The notes under the pieces were generated by a model. The model saw only the letters and a list, made by a program, of their open reading frames with translations. It was not told the DNA's origin and searched no databases. Shown piece by piece: positions 24,955 to 32,967 of a stretch of DNA of 64,000 bases. The stretch's first letter is position 1, and each line of letters opens with the position of its first letter. Source of the stretch: Gordonibacter sp034932485 (GTDB lineage: Bacteria > Actinomycetota > Coriobacteriia > Coriobacteriales > Eggerthellaceae); the NCBI GenBank assembly GCA_034932485.1, contig JAYFOQ010000022.1:19580-83579 (forward strand), written 5' to 3'. A program made the translations under genes and the position numbers.

Positions 24955-26328
24955 TTAAATGACTGTTAGCTCTGATACAGATTCGATGATTGCCTTATAG
25001 TATGCCTCATACAGCTTTGAGCGATCCCCCATCTGGTCAGCATATGATAAAGCGGCCTTATAGTTGTCTTTCATATCAGGCCGAAAGAGTACTGGTGCTA
25101 TCCCTTTCCTCATTAACAACAGATTGGTAAAAGCTCTTGTCGTCCTGCCATTACCGTCTCTGAAGGCATGAATGACCGTCAGGCGATGATGAATATCCAA
25201 TACCCGCTTGATGTAATCAGATTGGGCAAGACTCCCTGCGTCAACGAGAAGAGTATTGATGTCTTTGTCCAAAAAGTGCATTTCACGTTGGATATCGCCG
25301 TAGTCAATCGTCTCAAATTTAGCACCAAGCACCAACGTATTGCTTTGCCTAAACATGCCACCATACTCTGGACAAGGGGCAGTAGAAAATAACAGTTTAT
25401 TGATATGCTTGACATCATAGATATTAATATTTTCAGAGTTGCTTTCGCTTTTATCGAACACAAAATCATAAGCAATAGTTAAGCCAGCAACCTCGATAAT
25501 ATCGCCATTTTCTTCACTGCAAAATTCACTGTCGTTTCCGTATAGGCGAAGGTCAACAACAATTTCAGCAGCTGTTTCAGAATCAATATCTATCCCTTCC
25601 ATCCTGCTATCATGGAAGATAAATTCTGTTTTGAACCTTTGACACATCCGGGGATTCATAGAAACCTTGAAGCACGCCTCAGCTGCATCGAAAAGTTGGT
25701 CATATAGTTTCAAGTGCGTTAACCCAAGATGCTCTCGCTGCTTGTCGGGCTTGAATGTAGTGCAGCGGTGTCTTAATGAATTTGCAGACGTGTCACCTTC
25801 GATAACATGCAGCTTGTAGGCAAGTTTATAGAGGCATGCCTGAAAACTTACGCCAAAATAGTTTGCGATACGGAGCGTATCATCAAACGCAACAGTACCG
25901 TTCTGCAGATAGTACGATACCTGTCGTTCTAGTTCGTTGGTAGGCATAAGTAATTCTGAAGCAAAGCTTTCTGCATATCGCTCAATACTTGATTGGCCGT
26001 TTATTTTGCATGCAAAAGGATCATGTCCAGAGTCTTTAATGTGATGGCATAACTCATGAGCAGCTGTGTAGCGCTGCCTAGTTATCGGCCTGCCAATATT
26101 AATACCAACAACAGGAACATCATCAGGGGAAGCCGCGGGGATATAGGCTCCCTCGTATTTATCAAAATGCCTAAAGCTGAATGCAATGCCCTCGTCTGCA
26201 AGAACCTGGAATGGGTTTATCGGAAACACAGGCTCGCTATCAGAAAAATATGCCCGCAGAAACATATTTGCAAGTTCCTCTGCGGGCATACCCTTTTGCG
26301 CTAAAGCCGCGTAATCAGGCAAGGCCAT
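24955..26328 (-). CDS. ImmA/IrrE metallopeptidase-Fic fusion protein, 457 aa
   Basis: The N-terminal half is an ImmA/IrrE Zn peptidase with AAHELCHHIK (about residues 86-95) and a downstream YAESFASELLMP helix. ImmA peptidases cleave HTH repressors. The C-terminal half is a Fic domain with HAFRDGNGRTTR at about 388-399. Upstream of it HDSRMEG resembles an inhibitory helix, but its spacing departs from the strict (S/T)xxxE(G/N) pattern. The gene begins at the last base of the upstream XRE gene (TAATG), so the two form a coupled pair. It may be a toxin-antitoxin or stress module: the peptidase could remove the repressor and the Fic domain modify a host target (inference). Confidence 0.83.
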   Translation of the reverse strand: MALPDYAALAQKGMPAEELANMFLRAYFSDSEPVFPINPFQVLADEGIAFSFRHFDKYEGAYIPAASPDDVPVVGINIGRPITRQRYTAAHELCHHIKDSGHDPFACKINGQSSIERYAESFASELLMPTNELERQVSYYLQNGTVAFDDTLRIANYFGVSFQACLYKLAYKLHVIEGDTSANSLRHRCTTFKPDKQREHLGLTHLKLYDQLFDAAEACFKVSMNPRMCQRFKTEFIFHDSRMEGIDIDSETAAEIVVDLRLYGNDSEFCSEENGDIIEVAGLTIAYDFVFDKSESNSENINIYDVKHINKLLFSTAPCPEYGGMFRQSNTLVLGAKFETIDYGDIQREMHFLDKDINTLLVDAGSLAQSDYIKRVLDIHHRLTVIHAFRDGNGRTTRAFTNLLLMRKGIAPVLFRPDMKDNYKAALSYADQMGDRSKLYEAYYKAIIESVSELTVI

Positions 26329-26642
26329 TACTGCCTTTCCTTCATTGCTTGCTTGAACTTCATGAGGTTCAGAATTTCCTGCTGATCACTTTCTCCAAGC
26401 GATTCGAAGCTGCGTGCAAAAACCTGAGCCGGCATATCAATCTTTTTTCCATTTAACAACTCGTCAGCTGGGATAAGGAACAAATCGCTCAGTTTTCCAA
26501 GCTCTTCTGCAGAGATTTTTCTCTTGTTTGATTCTATTTCTGCAACAGCGGAGCGCCCTATACCTAAGAAACGAGCAACGTAATCCTGCGATAGGTGCAG
26601 TTCTGTTCTGGCCTGTCGAACCCTTTCATTTAACTTTGTCAT
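26328..26642 (-). CDS. XRE-family HTH regulator (antitoxin-like), 104 aa
   Basis: A canonical Cro/C1 HTH (LHLSQDYVARFLGIGRSAVA followed by EIES, about residues 18-45) is followed by a regulatory tail, QVFARSFESLGESDQQEIL. ATG at 26642 has AAGGGA upstream; the frame extends to 26702 but no better start exists there. It shares one base with the downstream ImmA-Fic gene. It probably represses the pair and is the likely substrate of the ImmA domain. Confidence 0.8.
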   Translation of the reverse strand: MTKLNERVRQARTELHLSQDYVARFLGIGRSAVAEIESNKRKISAEELGKLSDLFLIPADELLNGKKIDMPAQVFARSFESLGESDQQEILNLMKFKQAMKERQ

Positions 26643-26736
26643 AGCTGCATCCCTTCTTTTTCCGTACCCACACTCTAGCACTCTGTACGGAATAATCAAC
26701 ACATAGTGTCGGATAATCAGACGAAACGCATTTCAA

Positions 26737-26943
26737 CTACTTAAGTGTTTTGAAAGCCTTTTGAAAGGCCGTCGGCGAAGCGCTCAGTCTGTCAACTCCT
26801 ACGAACTTGGGCAGATCCTCTGTTATGCCCAACTCCATATCTAGCGTCGCTCCATCAATCTCCGCCAGTCTTTTCTTTTTGGCAGTCTTATCTGCAGACG
26901 ATTTCTGAGTTTTCAACCTGTTATCAGTCGCTTCAATAGTGCT
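26737..26943 (-). pseudogene. Startless ORF relic, about 68 codons
   Basis: The minus-strand frame gives a Lys-rich stretch (TAKKKRLAEIDGA) and GITEDLPKFVGVDRLSASP before TAG at 26737-26739. An upstream stop closes it with no usable ATG, GTG or TTG and no ribosome site. It looks like the C-terminus of a lost gene. Not recognised. Confidence 0.3.
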
Positions 26944-26984
26944 TTAGTGCCATTTTGTATAGTTTTTCGAATACCTATGCGTTT

Positions 26985-27300
26985 TGCTCCGGGGGCTACT
27001 CGCCCCCGAGTCCCCTCGGCAGGGTGAAACGCCACCCTGCACCCACCGCGACTTCGGACATGCTTGTAGGGTGTCCGAAGTCGAATTATCTTTGATTCCT
27101 ACTTACCTTTTGGGGCTGCGCGCCCCAAACCCCGGCAGGAGCGCAACCTGCGCCCCTGCACTCTCGGGTTTCTTCTTGCCGCCAGGCGGCAAATTCCAAG
27201 TATCGATGAATCCCCGCTCAAGCGCCGCGGGGCTTATGGCATGGGAACCGACACCCTGCGCAGCCCACGCAACATCCCCACAAAGCCGCCGTTTTCCACG
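26985..27300 (+). repeat. Long GC-rich multi-hairpin noncoding repeat, copy 2
   Basis: Same order of hairpins as 6955-7232: GGGGGCTACTCGCCCCC, GCAGGGTG/CACCCTGC, CTTCGGACAT with GTGTCCGAAG, TTGGGGCTGCGCGCCCCAA, and GCAGG/CCTGC, then CAAGCGCCGC. Some stems differ between copies at both paired positions (CGGGG/CCCCG versus TTGGGG/CCCCAA), which supports a structured RNA or DNA rather than a gene. It forms the leader of the gene at 27449. Confidence 0.65.
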
Positions 27301-27448
27301 CTCTCGAGGGCGGCTTTGTGGAGATGGCACGCTTGAGCGCTTTGCGAAGACAGCTCCGGGAGCCGAACCCCATGCCAGGCGGCAGGCATGCCGAAGCAAG
27401 CAGGCTTGCAATCGGCGGACCGATTCAAACACAGAGAGGATTTACACC

Positions 27449-28075
27449 ATGGGAAACAGAGCAATCATCACCACCGAGGATTTCAGCATGAGCATGTATT
27501 TGCACTGGCAGGGCGGGCGTGACAGTGTGGAGCCATTCTTGGATTACTGCCGCCTGCGTGGTTTCCGCTCGCCAGAGACCGACTGTTACGGATGGGCGCG
27601 CTTGGCACAGGTCGTCTGCAATTTCATGGGTTCCGAGGGCCTGTCATGTGGCATCGCACCTTACAGCCGAGGGCAAGAGCCCATGTCCGACAACGGCGAC
27701 TACGTCATCCGCAATTGGGAGATTGTGGAGCGCCGTTGCCCGTGGGAGGACTTCGAAGAGCAGGCCGAATACGACCACGACGAGATGCTGCATGCCATCG
27801 ACCGTGCACAGCCTAAAGCTCAACAGCTGGGCGCATACCTTGACGCAGTAGTCCTGCCCACATCGGAAGTTCGGGTGGGCGATGTGGCCTACATGCAAAA
27901 CATCGGCACAACGCCAAAGGCATGCGAGGTGCTGGGTCGCGCCAAACGCCCAGGCAGCTTCGGCCACGGCGAGGAACTTCCCTTCGTGAAGTTATACGAA
28001 AACGACGGCCACTACGACACCAACCCCAACAACTTCTTGAGCAGCAAGACCGCGCGTATCGTACCGAGAAGCTAA
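27449..28075 (+). CDS. Conserved conjugative-element protein of unknown function, 208 aa
   Basis: MGNRAIITTEDF, YLHWQGGRDSVEPFLDYC and DCYGWARLAQVVCNFMG are hallmarks of a protein often found on Gram-positive conjugative elements and plasmids. No catalytic motif is evident. A longer frame starts at 26984, but it runs through the hairpin repeat. ATG at 27449 has GAGAGGA 8 bases upstream and gives the family's normal N-terminus. It begins a rightward gene series leading to the relaxase. Confidence 0.7.
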   Translation: MGNRAIITTEDFSMSMYLHWQGGRDSVEPFLDYCRLRGFRSPETDCYGWARLAQVVCNFMGSEGLSCGIAPYSRGQEPMSDNGDYVIRNWEIVERRCPWEDFEEQAEYDHDEMLHAIDRAQPKAQQLGAYLDAVVLPTSEVRVGDVAYMQNIGTTPKACEVLGRAKRPGSFGHGEELPFVKLYENDGHYDTNPNNFLSSKTARIVPRS

Positions 28076-28135
28076 AAGCAGCCAAGCCAACAAGCCGCCC
28101 CACCGAACGTGGGGCGGCAAGAAAGGAGACCAGCC

Positions 28136-28381
28136 ATGAACACAGCAGACGCAACGCTTCCAAGGGCCGAGGACATCGAAATCGACCTTACGCTCCCCGT
28201 TGCCGAAAGGCGCGAGAGTTTCCTGCGCCAGATGGGCGGCAATCCATACCGCTTCACCTCATGCGGCGTACCCGTAACCGTGAGCTTCAAGGACGAATGC
28301 ACGCTCGAGGAAGCAGTGGGCCACTACCTCGCCATGCAAGAGCTTGCCGCAGAGCAAGGGCTTGGCCCGGGTGCAGCTTAG
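28136..28381 (+). CDS. Small DUF6870-like protein, 81 aa
   Basis: IDLTLPVAERRESFLRQMGG, NPYRFTSCGVPVTVSF and CTLEEAVGHYL follow the pattern of small conjugative-element proteins I associate with DUF6870. It is clearly related to the protein at 58101-58358 (NPYDFVCCGARVHVSF). ATG at 28136 follows AAAGGAG; the upstream frame to 28109 has no ribosome site. Function unknown. Confidence 0.65.
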   Translation: MNTADATLPRAEDIEIDLTLPVAERRESFLRQMGGNPYRFTSCGVPVTVSFKDECTLEEAVGHYLAMQELAAEQGLGPGAA

Positions 28382-28391
28382 AAACCGCGTC

Positions 28392-28428
28392 CCATATTCA
28401 CGGGGACATTATGTCCCCGTGAATATGG
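28392..28428. repeat. ACGGGGACAT-type palindrome with 18-bp arms, copy 2
   Basis: A perfect extended palindrome: 18-bp arms (28392-28409 and 28411-28428) around one base. Here the flanks also pair (CATATTC/GAATATG). It follows the stop at 28381 and could act as a terminator. Confidence 0.85.
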
Positions 28429-28623
28429 TCAAAAATCCGCCCGCAAGCGGGCGACAACATATCGTGAACATATATATGATCAGGAGGCGTGATAAAATGG
28501 AGAGTGTAATACCAACCACAACAAGAAAGGCTGACAACCCGTCGGAAGCGCATCCCGACAATAACCGAATAGCCAGCAGGCATCTTCCGGATTCACCCGC
28601 CTGCGAAACGAAAAGGAGTTGAC
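28429..28623. other. Leader region of parA
   Basis: It includes a GCCCGCAAGCGGGC hairpin at about 28440-28454. A CACGAAAAGG-type ribosome site (AACGAAAAGGAG at 28610-28619) is shared by several genes of this element. No gene is supported. Confidence 0.4.
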
Positions 28624-29382
28624 ATGAGAGTGCTCACCGTCAGCAATTTCAAGGGAGGCGTGGCCAAGACAACCACTGCCACCAACCTTGCCGTGCTCTG
28701 CGCCCAGAAGGGCCTGCGCACGCTTATCATCGACCTCGACCCACAAGCGTCGACATCGGATTACTACGACCTCTACGACGAAGCGCGCGATACCTGCCGT
28801 TCGGCAATAGAGCTCCTTTACGACGAGGCACCCGTCTCCGAATGTGCTCATCTAACACGCATCGAGAACCTGAGTGCCATCCCCACCACGCTCAATCTCA
28901 TAGACCAAAACGAACTCATGCTGCGCGAGCAAAGACTACGTTTTGCGCTCGACGACGCCGAAGGCGAATACGATGTTGCCATCATCGATTGCGCACCTTC
29001 AGCAAAACAACTCGCGCTCTGCGCATACGTAGCCACATCGGGACGCGGCACTATCATAGTGCCCGTCAAACTCGATTCTACCGTCATGCGCGGCACAACC
29101 TCAGCGGTGCAAGCTATCGAAGGGATAGCCACGAAGCTGCGCATCCCTGCACCCGATTGGAAGATTCTTCGCACCTGCGTGCCTGGTCGTATGACACGAG
29201 CCGAGCAAACCGGCGCCGCCGTGCTCGACCGCTTCTTTTCCGATCACCAGTTCGACACCATCATCCACCAGTCCGCAAAGGTTGCCGAGGGTAGCTGGGA
29301 ATGGAAACCTATCGTGGAGTTCGATCCTGAATGCCGCCCCGCACAAGATTACCGCGCACTATTCGAGGAGCTAGGATTATGA
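28624..29382 (+). CDS. parA: ParA-type partition ATPase, 252 aa
   Basis: A deviant Walker A, SNFKGGVAKTTTATNLA (residues 7-23), and LIIDLDPQAS place it in the ParA/Soj family. YDVAIIDCAPSA is the Walker B-like motif. ParA ATPases segregate plasmids and stabilise conjugative elements in their circular state. It overlaps parB by 4 bases (ATGA), so the two are translated together. No N-terminal HTH, so it is the short type. Confidence 0.92.
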   Translation: MRVLTVSNFKGGVAKTTTATNLAVLCAQKGLRTLIIDLDPQASTSDYYDLYDEARDTCRSAIELLYDEAPVSECAHLTRIENLSAIPTTLNLIDQNELMLREQRLRFALDDAEGEYDVAIIDCAPSAKQLALCAYVATSGRGTIIVPVKLDSTVMRGTTSAVQAIEGIATKLRIPAPDWKILRTCVPGRMTRAEQTGAAVLDRFFSDHQFDTIIHQSAKVAEGSWEWKPIVEFDPECRPAQDYRALFEELGL

Positions 29383-30296
29383 GCCGCGTAGAAGAAGTTG
29401 CACGTCGCTTCTCGTTAGCGGGAATATTGGATGACGCCACCCAAACACGCGACCGCTTCCCCATCCGCGAAATTGAGGTCGACAACATCGCCGACCATCC
29501 TGCCAACGACGCTTATTCCATGGGAGAAGATGGCATAGCAGCTCTTGCCAAATCCATACGAGCCGAGGGGCTCACCGATATTCCACTCGTGCGCAAGATG
29601 TCCGATGGTAGTTTTCAGATGCTTTCGGGCCACCGCCGCAAGGCAGCCTTTGCACTGCTGGCTAAATCCGATCCGACGTTTGCAAAGATTCCCTGCCGCG
29701 TGGTGGAGAACGTCAGCGATGAGCAATCTGAAGTATTGTTGCATACCGCAAATTACTTCACGCGCCAGCTCAACGTGATGGAGCGCGCCGAAGCGACGCG
29801 TGCCTTAGGAATAGAAGTCGAACGCTTGCGCGAGGCAGATCCCTCCCTCAAAGGCGAGCGGACGGCAGACCTCAAGGCCGCCATCATCGAAGCGCAGACG
29901 GGCCGCACTATCACGGGCAAGACCGTTCTTCGGCAAGAAGCGGTCGCCCGTCGAGTCGAAGACAACCTTGCCACGCCGTGGCAGACGCTTGCACGCGCAG
30001 GCGAGCTGACCGATGCCGACATCAACCGTCTCGCCAAGATTGACGCGAAAAAGCAACAAACGCTCTATGCGAAACGTGCCGCCAAATCACTCGATAAGCT
30101 CCAAACGTCCGCACTTATCAAGGAGGCGCTTGGCTACGACGAGCCTGCAGCAAAAGCACTCACAACGGCTAAGCGCGAGCTTTCAAAAGCCCTTGCCCTT
30201 GCGCGCGACAAGGGCGCTTCCCTTGACGTGAACATGGTTGGCAGCATCGTTTATATCTGTGGCGAGCTATCCGAGATAGTATCACTGAGGGATTGA
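29379..30296 (+). CDS. parB: ParB-type partition protein, 305 aa
   Basis: The ParB N-terminal domain is visible as IREIEVDNIADHPAND, LAKSIRAEGLTDIPLV and LSGHRRKAAF, the nuclease-like box with the GHRR CTP-binding motif. An HTH region follows at about 130-200. ParB proteins bind centromere sites and stimulate ParA. ATG at 29379 overlaps the parA stop; the open frame upstream to 29331 lies inside parA and is not used. A parS site could not be identified, though the nearby palindromes are candidates. Confidence 0.88.
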   Translation: MSRVEEVARRFSLAGILDDATQTRDRFPIREIEVDNIADHPANDAYSMGEDGIAALAKSIRAEGLTDIPLVRKMSDGSFQMLSGHRRKAAFALLAKSDPTFAKIPCRVVENVSDEQSEVLLHTANYFTRQLNVMERAEATRALGIEVERLREADPSLKGERTADLKAAIIEAQTGRTITGKTVLRQEAVARRVEDNLATPWQTLARAGELTDADINRLAKIDAKKQQTLYAKRAAKSLDKLQTSALIKEALGYDEPAAKALTTAKRELSKALALARDKGASLDVNMVGSIVYICGELSEIVSLRD

Positions 30297-30312
30297 GCAA
30301 CCACAATAATCG

Positions 30313-30331
30313 CGGGGACATTATGTCCCCG
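30313..30331. repeat. CGGGGACATTATGTCCCCG palindrome, copy 3
   Basis: Nine-bp perfect arms around one central base, 17 bases after the parB stop. Confidence 0.8.
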
Positions 30332-30369
30332 TAGGTTGCAAAGCCCCGAAAACACGACCCTTGGACCTC

Positions 30370-30610
30370 TTTTAGCAAGCTGCCTATCCGGTATTACATA
30401 CGCGGATAGAGCTTGTCCGAGCACCGTTTCGACTTTGCCGGCGTGCCGCTTGTCGCGTGCATCCAGCAAAGCAGAATCGGCTTTCCGGCACCCAAGCTGG
30501 CGGCTCGCGAATAGTCGCCTCAGCTTGCAGCCGCACCGCCTAATCGTGTCCGCAGCGCGGCCTTAGCGGGGGTGGCCCCACGCCCCAAGGGTGCAAACAA
30601 AACCCATGGG
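30370..30610 (+). other. Intergenic region before mobC, candidate origin of transfer
   Basis: This is the noncoding stretch next to the mobilisation genes. Imperfect inverted repeats are CAAGCTGGCGGCT with AGTCGCCTCAGCTTG (about 30493-30528), and CCAGCAAAGC with GGCTTTCCGG (about 30461-30486). Relaxase origins usually lie just upstream of mobC and relaxase genes and contain such repeats. The nick site is not recognised. Confidence 0.35.
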
Positions 30611-30614
30611 ATTC

Positions 30615-30635
30615 ACGGGGACATTATGTCCCCGT
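30615..30635. repeat. ACGGGGACAT-type palindrome, copy 4
   Basis: Ten-bp arms around one base, 71 bases before the mobC-like start. Confidence 0.8.
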
Positions 30636-30706
30636 AGCAAATAACAAGAACGCACTCGCCCTTCCGGACATACGCGAGCTTGCCAACGAAAAGGAGAACA
30701 ACGACC

Positions 30707-31120
30707 ATGAGAACCTACACCCATACCGCAAGCATCAAGCTAACCGATTCCGACTATCGCACACTCTACAGATCAAGTCGCGAAGCGGGCGTCACGCAAT
30801 CTCAGTACCTGCGCACACTCATCCGCCTTCCCCAACCAGCTGAAAATTACGACCAGCCACGCGTCTTCCTCATCGACGGAAAGTCGATCGGAGGTATCCA
30901 TCGCGAACTCGTCCGCTGGGGTCGCCATTACAACCAAGCGGTCCATGCGCTCAACACTCAGGCACTGTTCTGCCGTCGCGGAAACCCACCCGAGTACCAG
31001 ACATTCCTGGCAAACCTTGATGAGGTTTCCTTAAAGCTTGAGCGCATCGAAGGCGGACTCTCATCGGTGGAGTACGCGCTTTGCGATATTGCGCATTCGC
31101 TTGTAGTAAGCGGCGATTAG
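30707..31120 (+). CDS. mobC: MobC-like relaxosome accessory protein, 137 aa
   Basis: The N-terminus SIKLTDSDYRTLYRSSREAG followed by VTQSQYLRTLIR is a ribbon-helix-helix DNA-binding domain. The C-terminal part (FLANLDEVSLKLERIEGGLSSVE) is a helical oligomerisation region, as in MobC-type proteins that open oriT for the relaxase. ATG at 30707 follows AACGAAAAGGAG; the frame to 30680 is not used. It sits one base before the relaxase gene. Confidence 0.78.
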   Translation: MRTYTHTASIKLTDSDYRTLYRSSREAGVTQSQYLRTLIRLPQPAENYDQPRVFLIDGKSIGGIHRELVRWGRHYNQAVHALNTQALFCRRGNPPEYQTFLANLDEVSLKLERIEGGLSSVEYALCDIAHSLVVSGD

Positions 31121-31121
31121 C

Positions 31122-32363
31122 ATGCCCGTCGTAAAACCCATATCGGGTCACACCTCATGCAAAGGTATACGCGACTACCTCAATAAGGAAGGCCGCGCTC
31201 TTGCCTGCGACCTGTTCAACCTCAGCTGGGATGAGCGGGAAATGGATAGCTACGATGATTCCGAAAAGTCATGTATCGATTGGGCGGCGGAGATGGATCT
31301 GACGCGTGCTGCATACGGAAATGACACGCCATATCGCGGAAAATGTGCCCGTACCTATAAGCACTATGTCCTCTCTCCTGACCCTGGAGACAAAGTCAAC
31401 CTTGCTCGCATGCGAGAGTTCGCCAAAACTTGGGCTCTGGAAAATTTCGCCGATTACGAAGTGGCGATAACCTACCACGACGACAACGCCAAAGAGATTA
31501 TGCACGCTCATATCGTCGTGAACAATACGAACCTCGCAACGGGAAACCGCCTGCAAGATCCGGACCCGCGCGCCCTCAAGCGCTCTGCGCAAAGGCTTGC
31601 CGAGGAGCGCGGTATGTCGTTTTTCGTTGATGAACCACCAGCAGAGGAAACTCCTTCTTTTGGCGGAAACCATGCTCCAGCAAAGCGCGAGCGGGTCCAC
31701 TACCGGCGGGCTGAACGTGAGCTTGAGGCTCAAGGCAAATACTCATGGGTTGCCGATATCCGCAGTCGCGTTGGCATAGCCATGCGCCTTGCTCAAAGCG
31801 ATAACGAGTTCGCAAAAATCTTATCCGAGCTAGGCATAGAACGCAGAGAAGCATCCGAGCGCAACGGGAAGGCTGATTGGTTATATGCACTTGAAGGTCA
31901 TGAGACGTGGTGCATCCGGGGAGAAGGATTAGGCACGGCTTATGGCAAAGCAGCTGTCGAATCCGCGCTCAGGTCACCTTCGCCGATGCAACCTGAGTTG
32001 GTGCGTCAACTGGCTGAAAACGCCGTCGAAGTCGGAGGGTGGCGCGATCTTAAGCAGCTTGCAGGCGCGCTCGATGTAACAACACGCTGGCATGTCAGGT
32101 CAATGGGAGACTTCGAAAGAAAGATCGCCTCAGCACACGCCCGTGGCGATGAGGAGTCTGTCGTAAGGCTTGCTGCCGCGGAGGCATATTTGACGGAGAA
32201 GGGCATCGAGCCCAAAGCTGCGCTTCCAGCATCACGGGCAGTTCGTCAACCAGCCCCCGACACCACAGGACAAGACCGACGCAATAACTTCAGCAATAAC
32301 GCCAGTATGAGTGAAGAACAGCGCAGAGAGCACCAGCGCGATGATCGCGGAAAGGATAGATAA
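31122..32363 (+). CDS. mobA: Relaxase, MOBP/VirD2-like, 413 aa
   Basis: The relaxase nicks oriT and pilots the single strand into the recipient. The three-His-type motif HAHIVVNNTNLATGN (about residues 127-141) and HYVLSPDPGD define the catalytic fold. Tyr19 in GIRDYLNKEG is the likely nucleophile. The rest, about 190-413, is a helical C-terminal region of unknown role ending in a charged tail. It follows the mobC-like gene with a one-base gap. Length is near the usual 400-500. Confidence 0.88.
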   Translation: MPVVKPISGHTSCKGIRDYLNKEGRALACDLFNLSWDEREMDSYDDSEKSCIDWAAEMDLTRAAYGNDTPYRGKCARTYKHYVLSPDPGDKVNLARMREFAKTWALENFADYEVAITYHDDNAKEIMHAHIVVNNTNLATGNRLQDPDPRALKRSAQRLAEERGMSFFVDEPPAEETPSFGGNHAPAKRERVHYRRAERELEAQGKYSWVADIRSRVGIAMRLAQSDNEFAKILSELGIERREASERNGKADWLYALEGHETWCIRGEGLGTAYGKAAVESALRSPSPMQPELVRQLAENAVEVGGWRDLKQLAGALDVTTRWHVRSMGDFERKIASAHARGDEESVVRLAAAEAYLTEKGIEPKAALPASRAVRQPAPDTTGQDRRNNFSNNASMSEEQRREHQRDDRGKDR

Positions 32364-32365
32364 GC

Positions 32366-32914
32366 GTGAAAATAACCATCAATTACGATAACGGCCGCAG
32401 GGAAACGTTTGATTCCAGCAGCTTGGTCTCAACACAACCGTTCGGCCATGCAACCCTCGTGACCGAATTCGACTTACGTCTGGACCTCCTGACAAAGGGC
32501 GACCTAGTTGTTGATATCCACCACTACGACGACACAGGAGAAGGAGAATCCGGAAGCGTACCGGAGCTCGAGCGCAGGTGTGGTCGCAGATGCAAAATTG
32601 CCGACCGCACCGAGGTGCCACACATCAAAACCATTTACGCCGATGAAAAAGCCATTGCCTGGAGTCAAGGCGGTGCACTCGTTGACGCAGAACGCTTTGA
32701 ATATGCCTGTTCGCTCTACTACTCGGGCAAGGGCACTGCATCGAACAACTATCGCGCGCTATGGCTGCATGACTACCTGACCTTTGCTCACCCAGAGATC
32801 GCAGACGACGCTGAAATCTGCCAGATTTTCGGATATCCACTTGCAGCCTATCAAGATGCTGAAGCTTGCGAATGGGCTCAACCGAAGCAGGAAGAAAAGA
32901 AGGAGAAAGAGTAA
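32366..32914 (+). CDS. Conjugative-element hypothetical protein, 182 aa
   Basis: GTG start at 32366, two bases after the relaxase stop, with AAAGGA upstream. No family recognised. The N-terminal half is beta-rich, beginning MKITINYDNGRRETF; the C-terminal half has WLHDYLTFAHPEIADDAEIC and a Lys/Glu tail. Position in the mobilisation operon suggests a transfer-related accessory role. Confidence 0.55.
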   Translation: MKITINYDNGRRETFDSSSLVSTQPFGHATLVTEFDLRLDLLTKGDLVVDIHHYDDTGEGESGSVPELERRCGRRCKIADRTEVPHIKTIYADEKAIAWSQGGALVDAERFEYACSLYYSGKGTASNNYRALWLHDYLTFAHPEIADDAEICQIFGYPLAAYQDAEACEWAQPKQEEKKEKE

Positions 32915-32967
32915 TGAAACTGATTGTCAGGTTTATAAAGTGGCTGTTCAGACATGCGTTTATGTGA
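32914..32967 (+). CDS. 17-residue cationic leader peptide
   Basis: A micro-ORF MKLIVRFIKWLFRHAFM starts at the last base of the preceding stop (TAATG) behind AAGGAG. Its stop overlaps the GTG of the next gene (ATGTGA). It is an amphipathic, basic peptide. It could simply couple translation to the membrane protein, or itself act on membranes. Confidence 0.45.
   Translation: MKLIVRFIKWLFRHAFM

Noticed and set aside
24797..30635. Possible CRISPR array from repeated palindromes
   Set aside because: The copies are kilobases apart, without regular spacers or cas genes.
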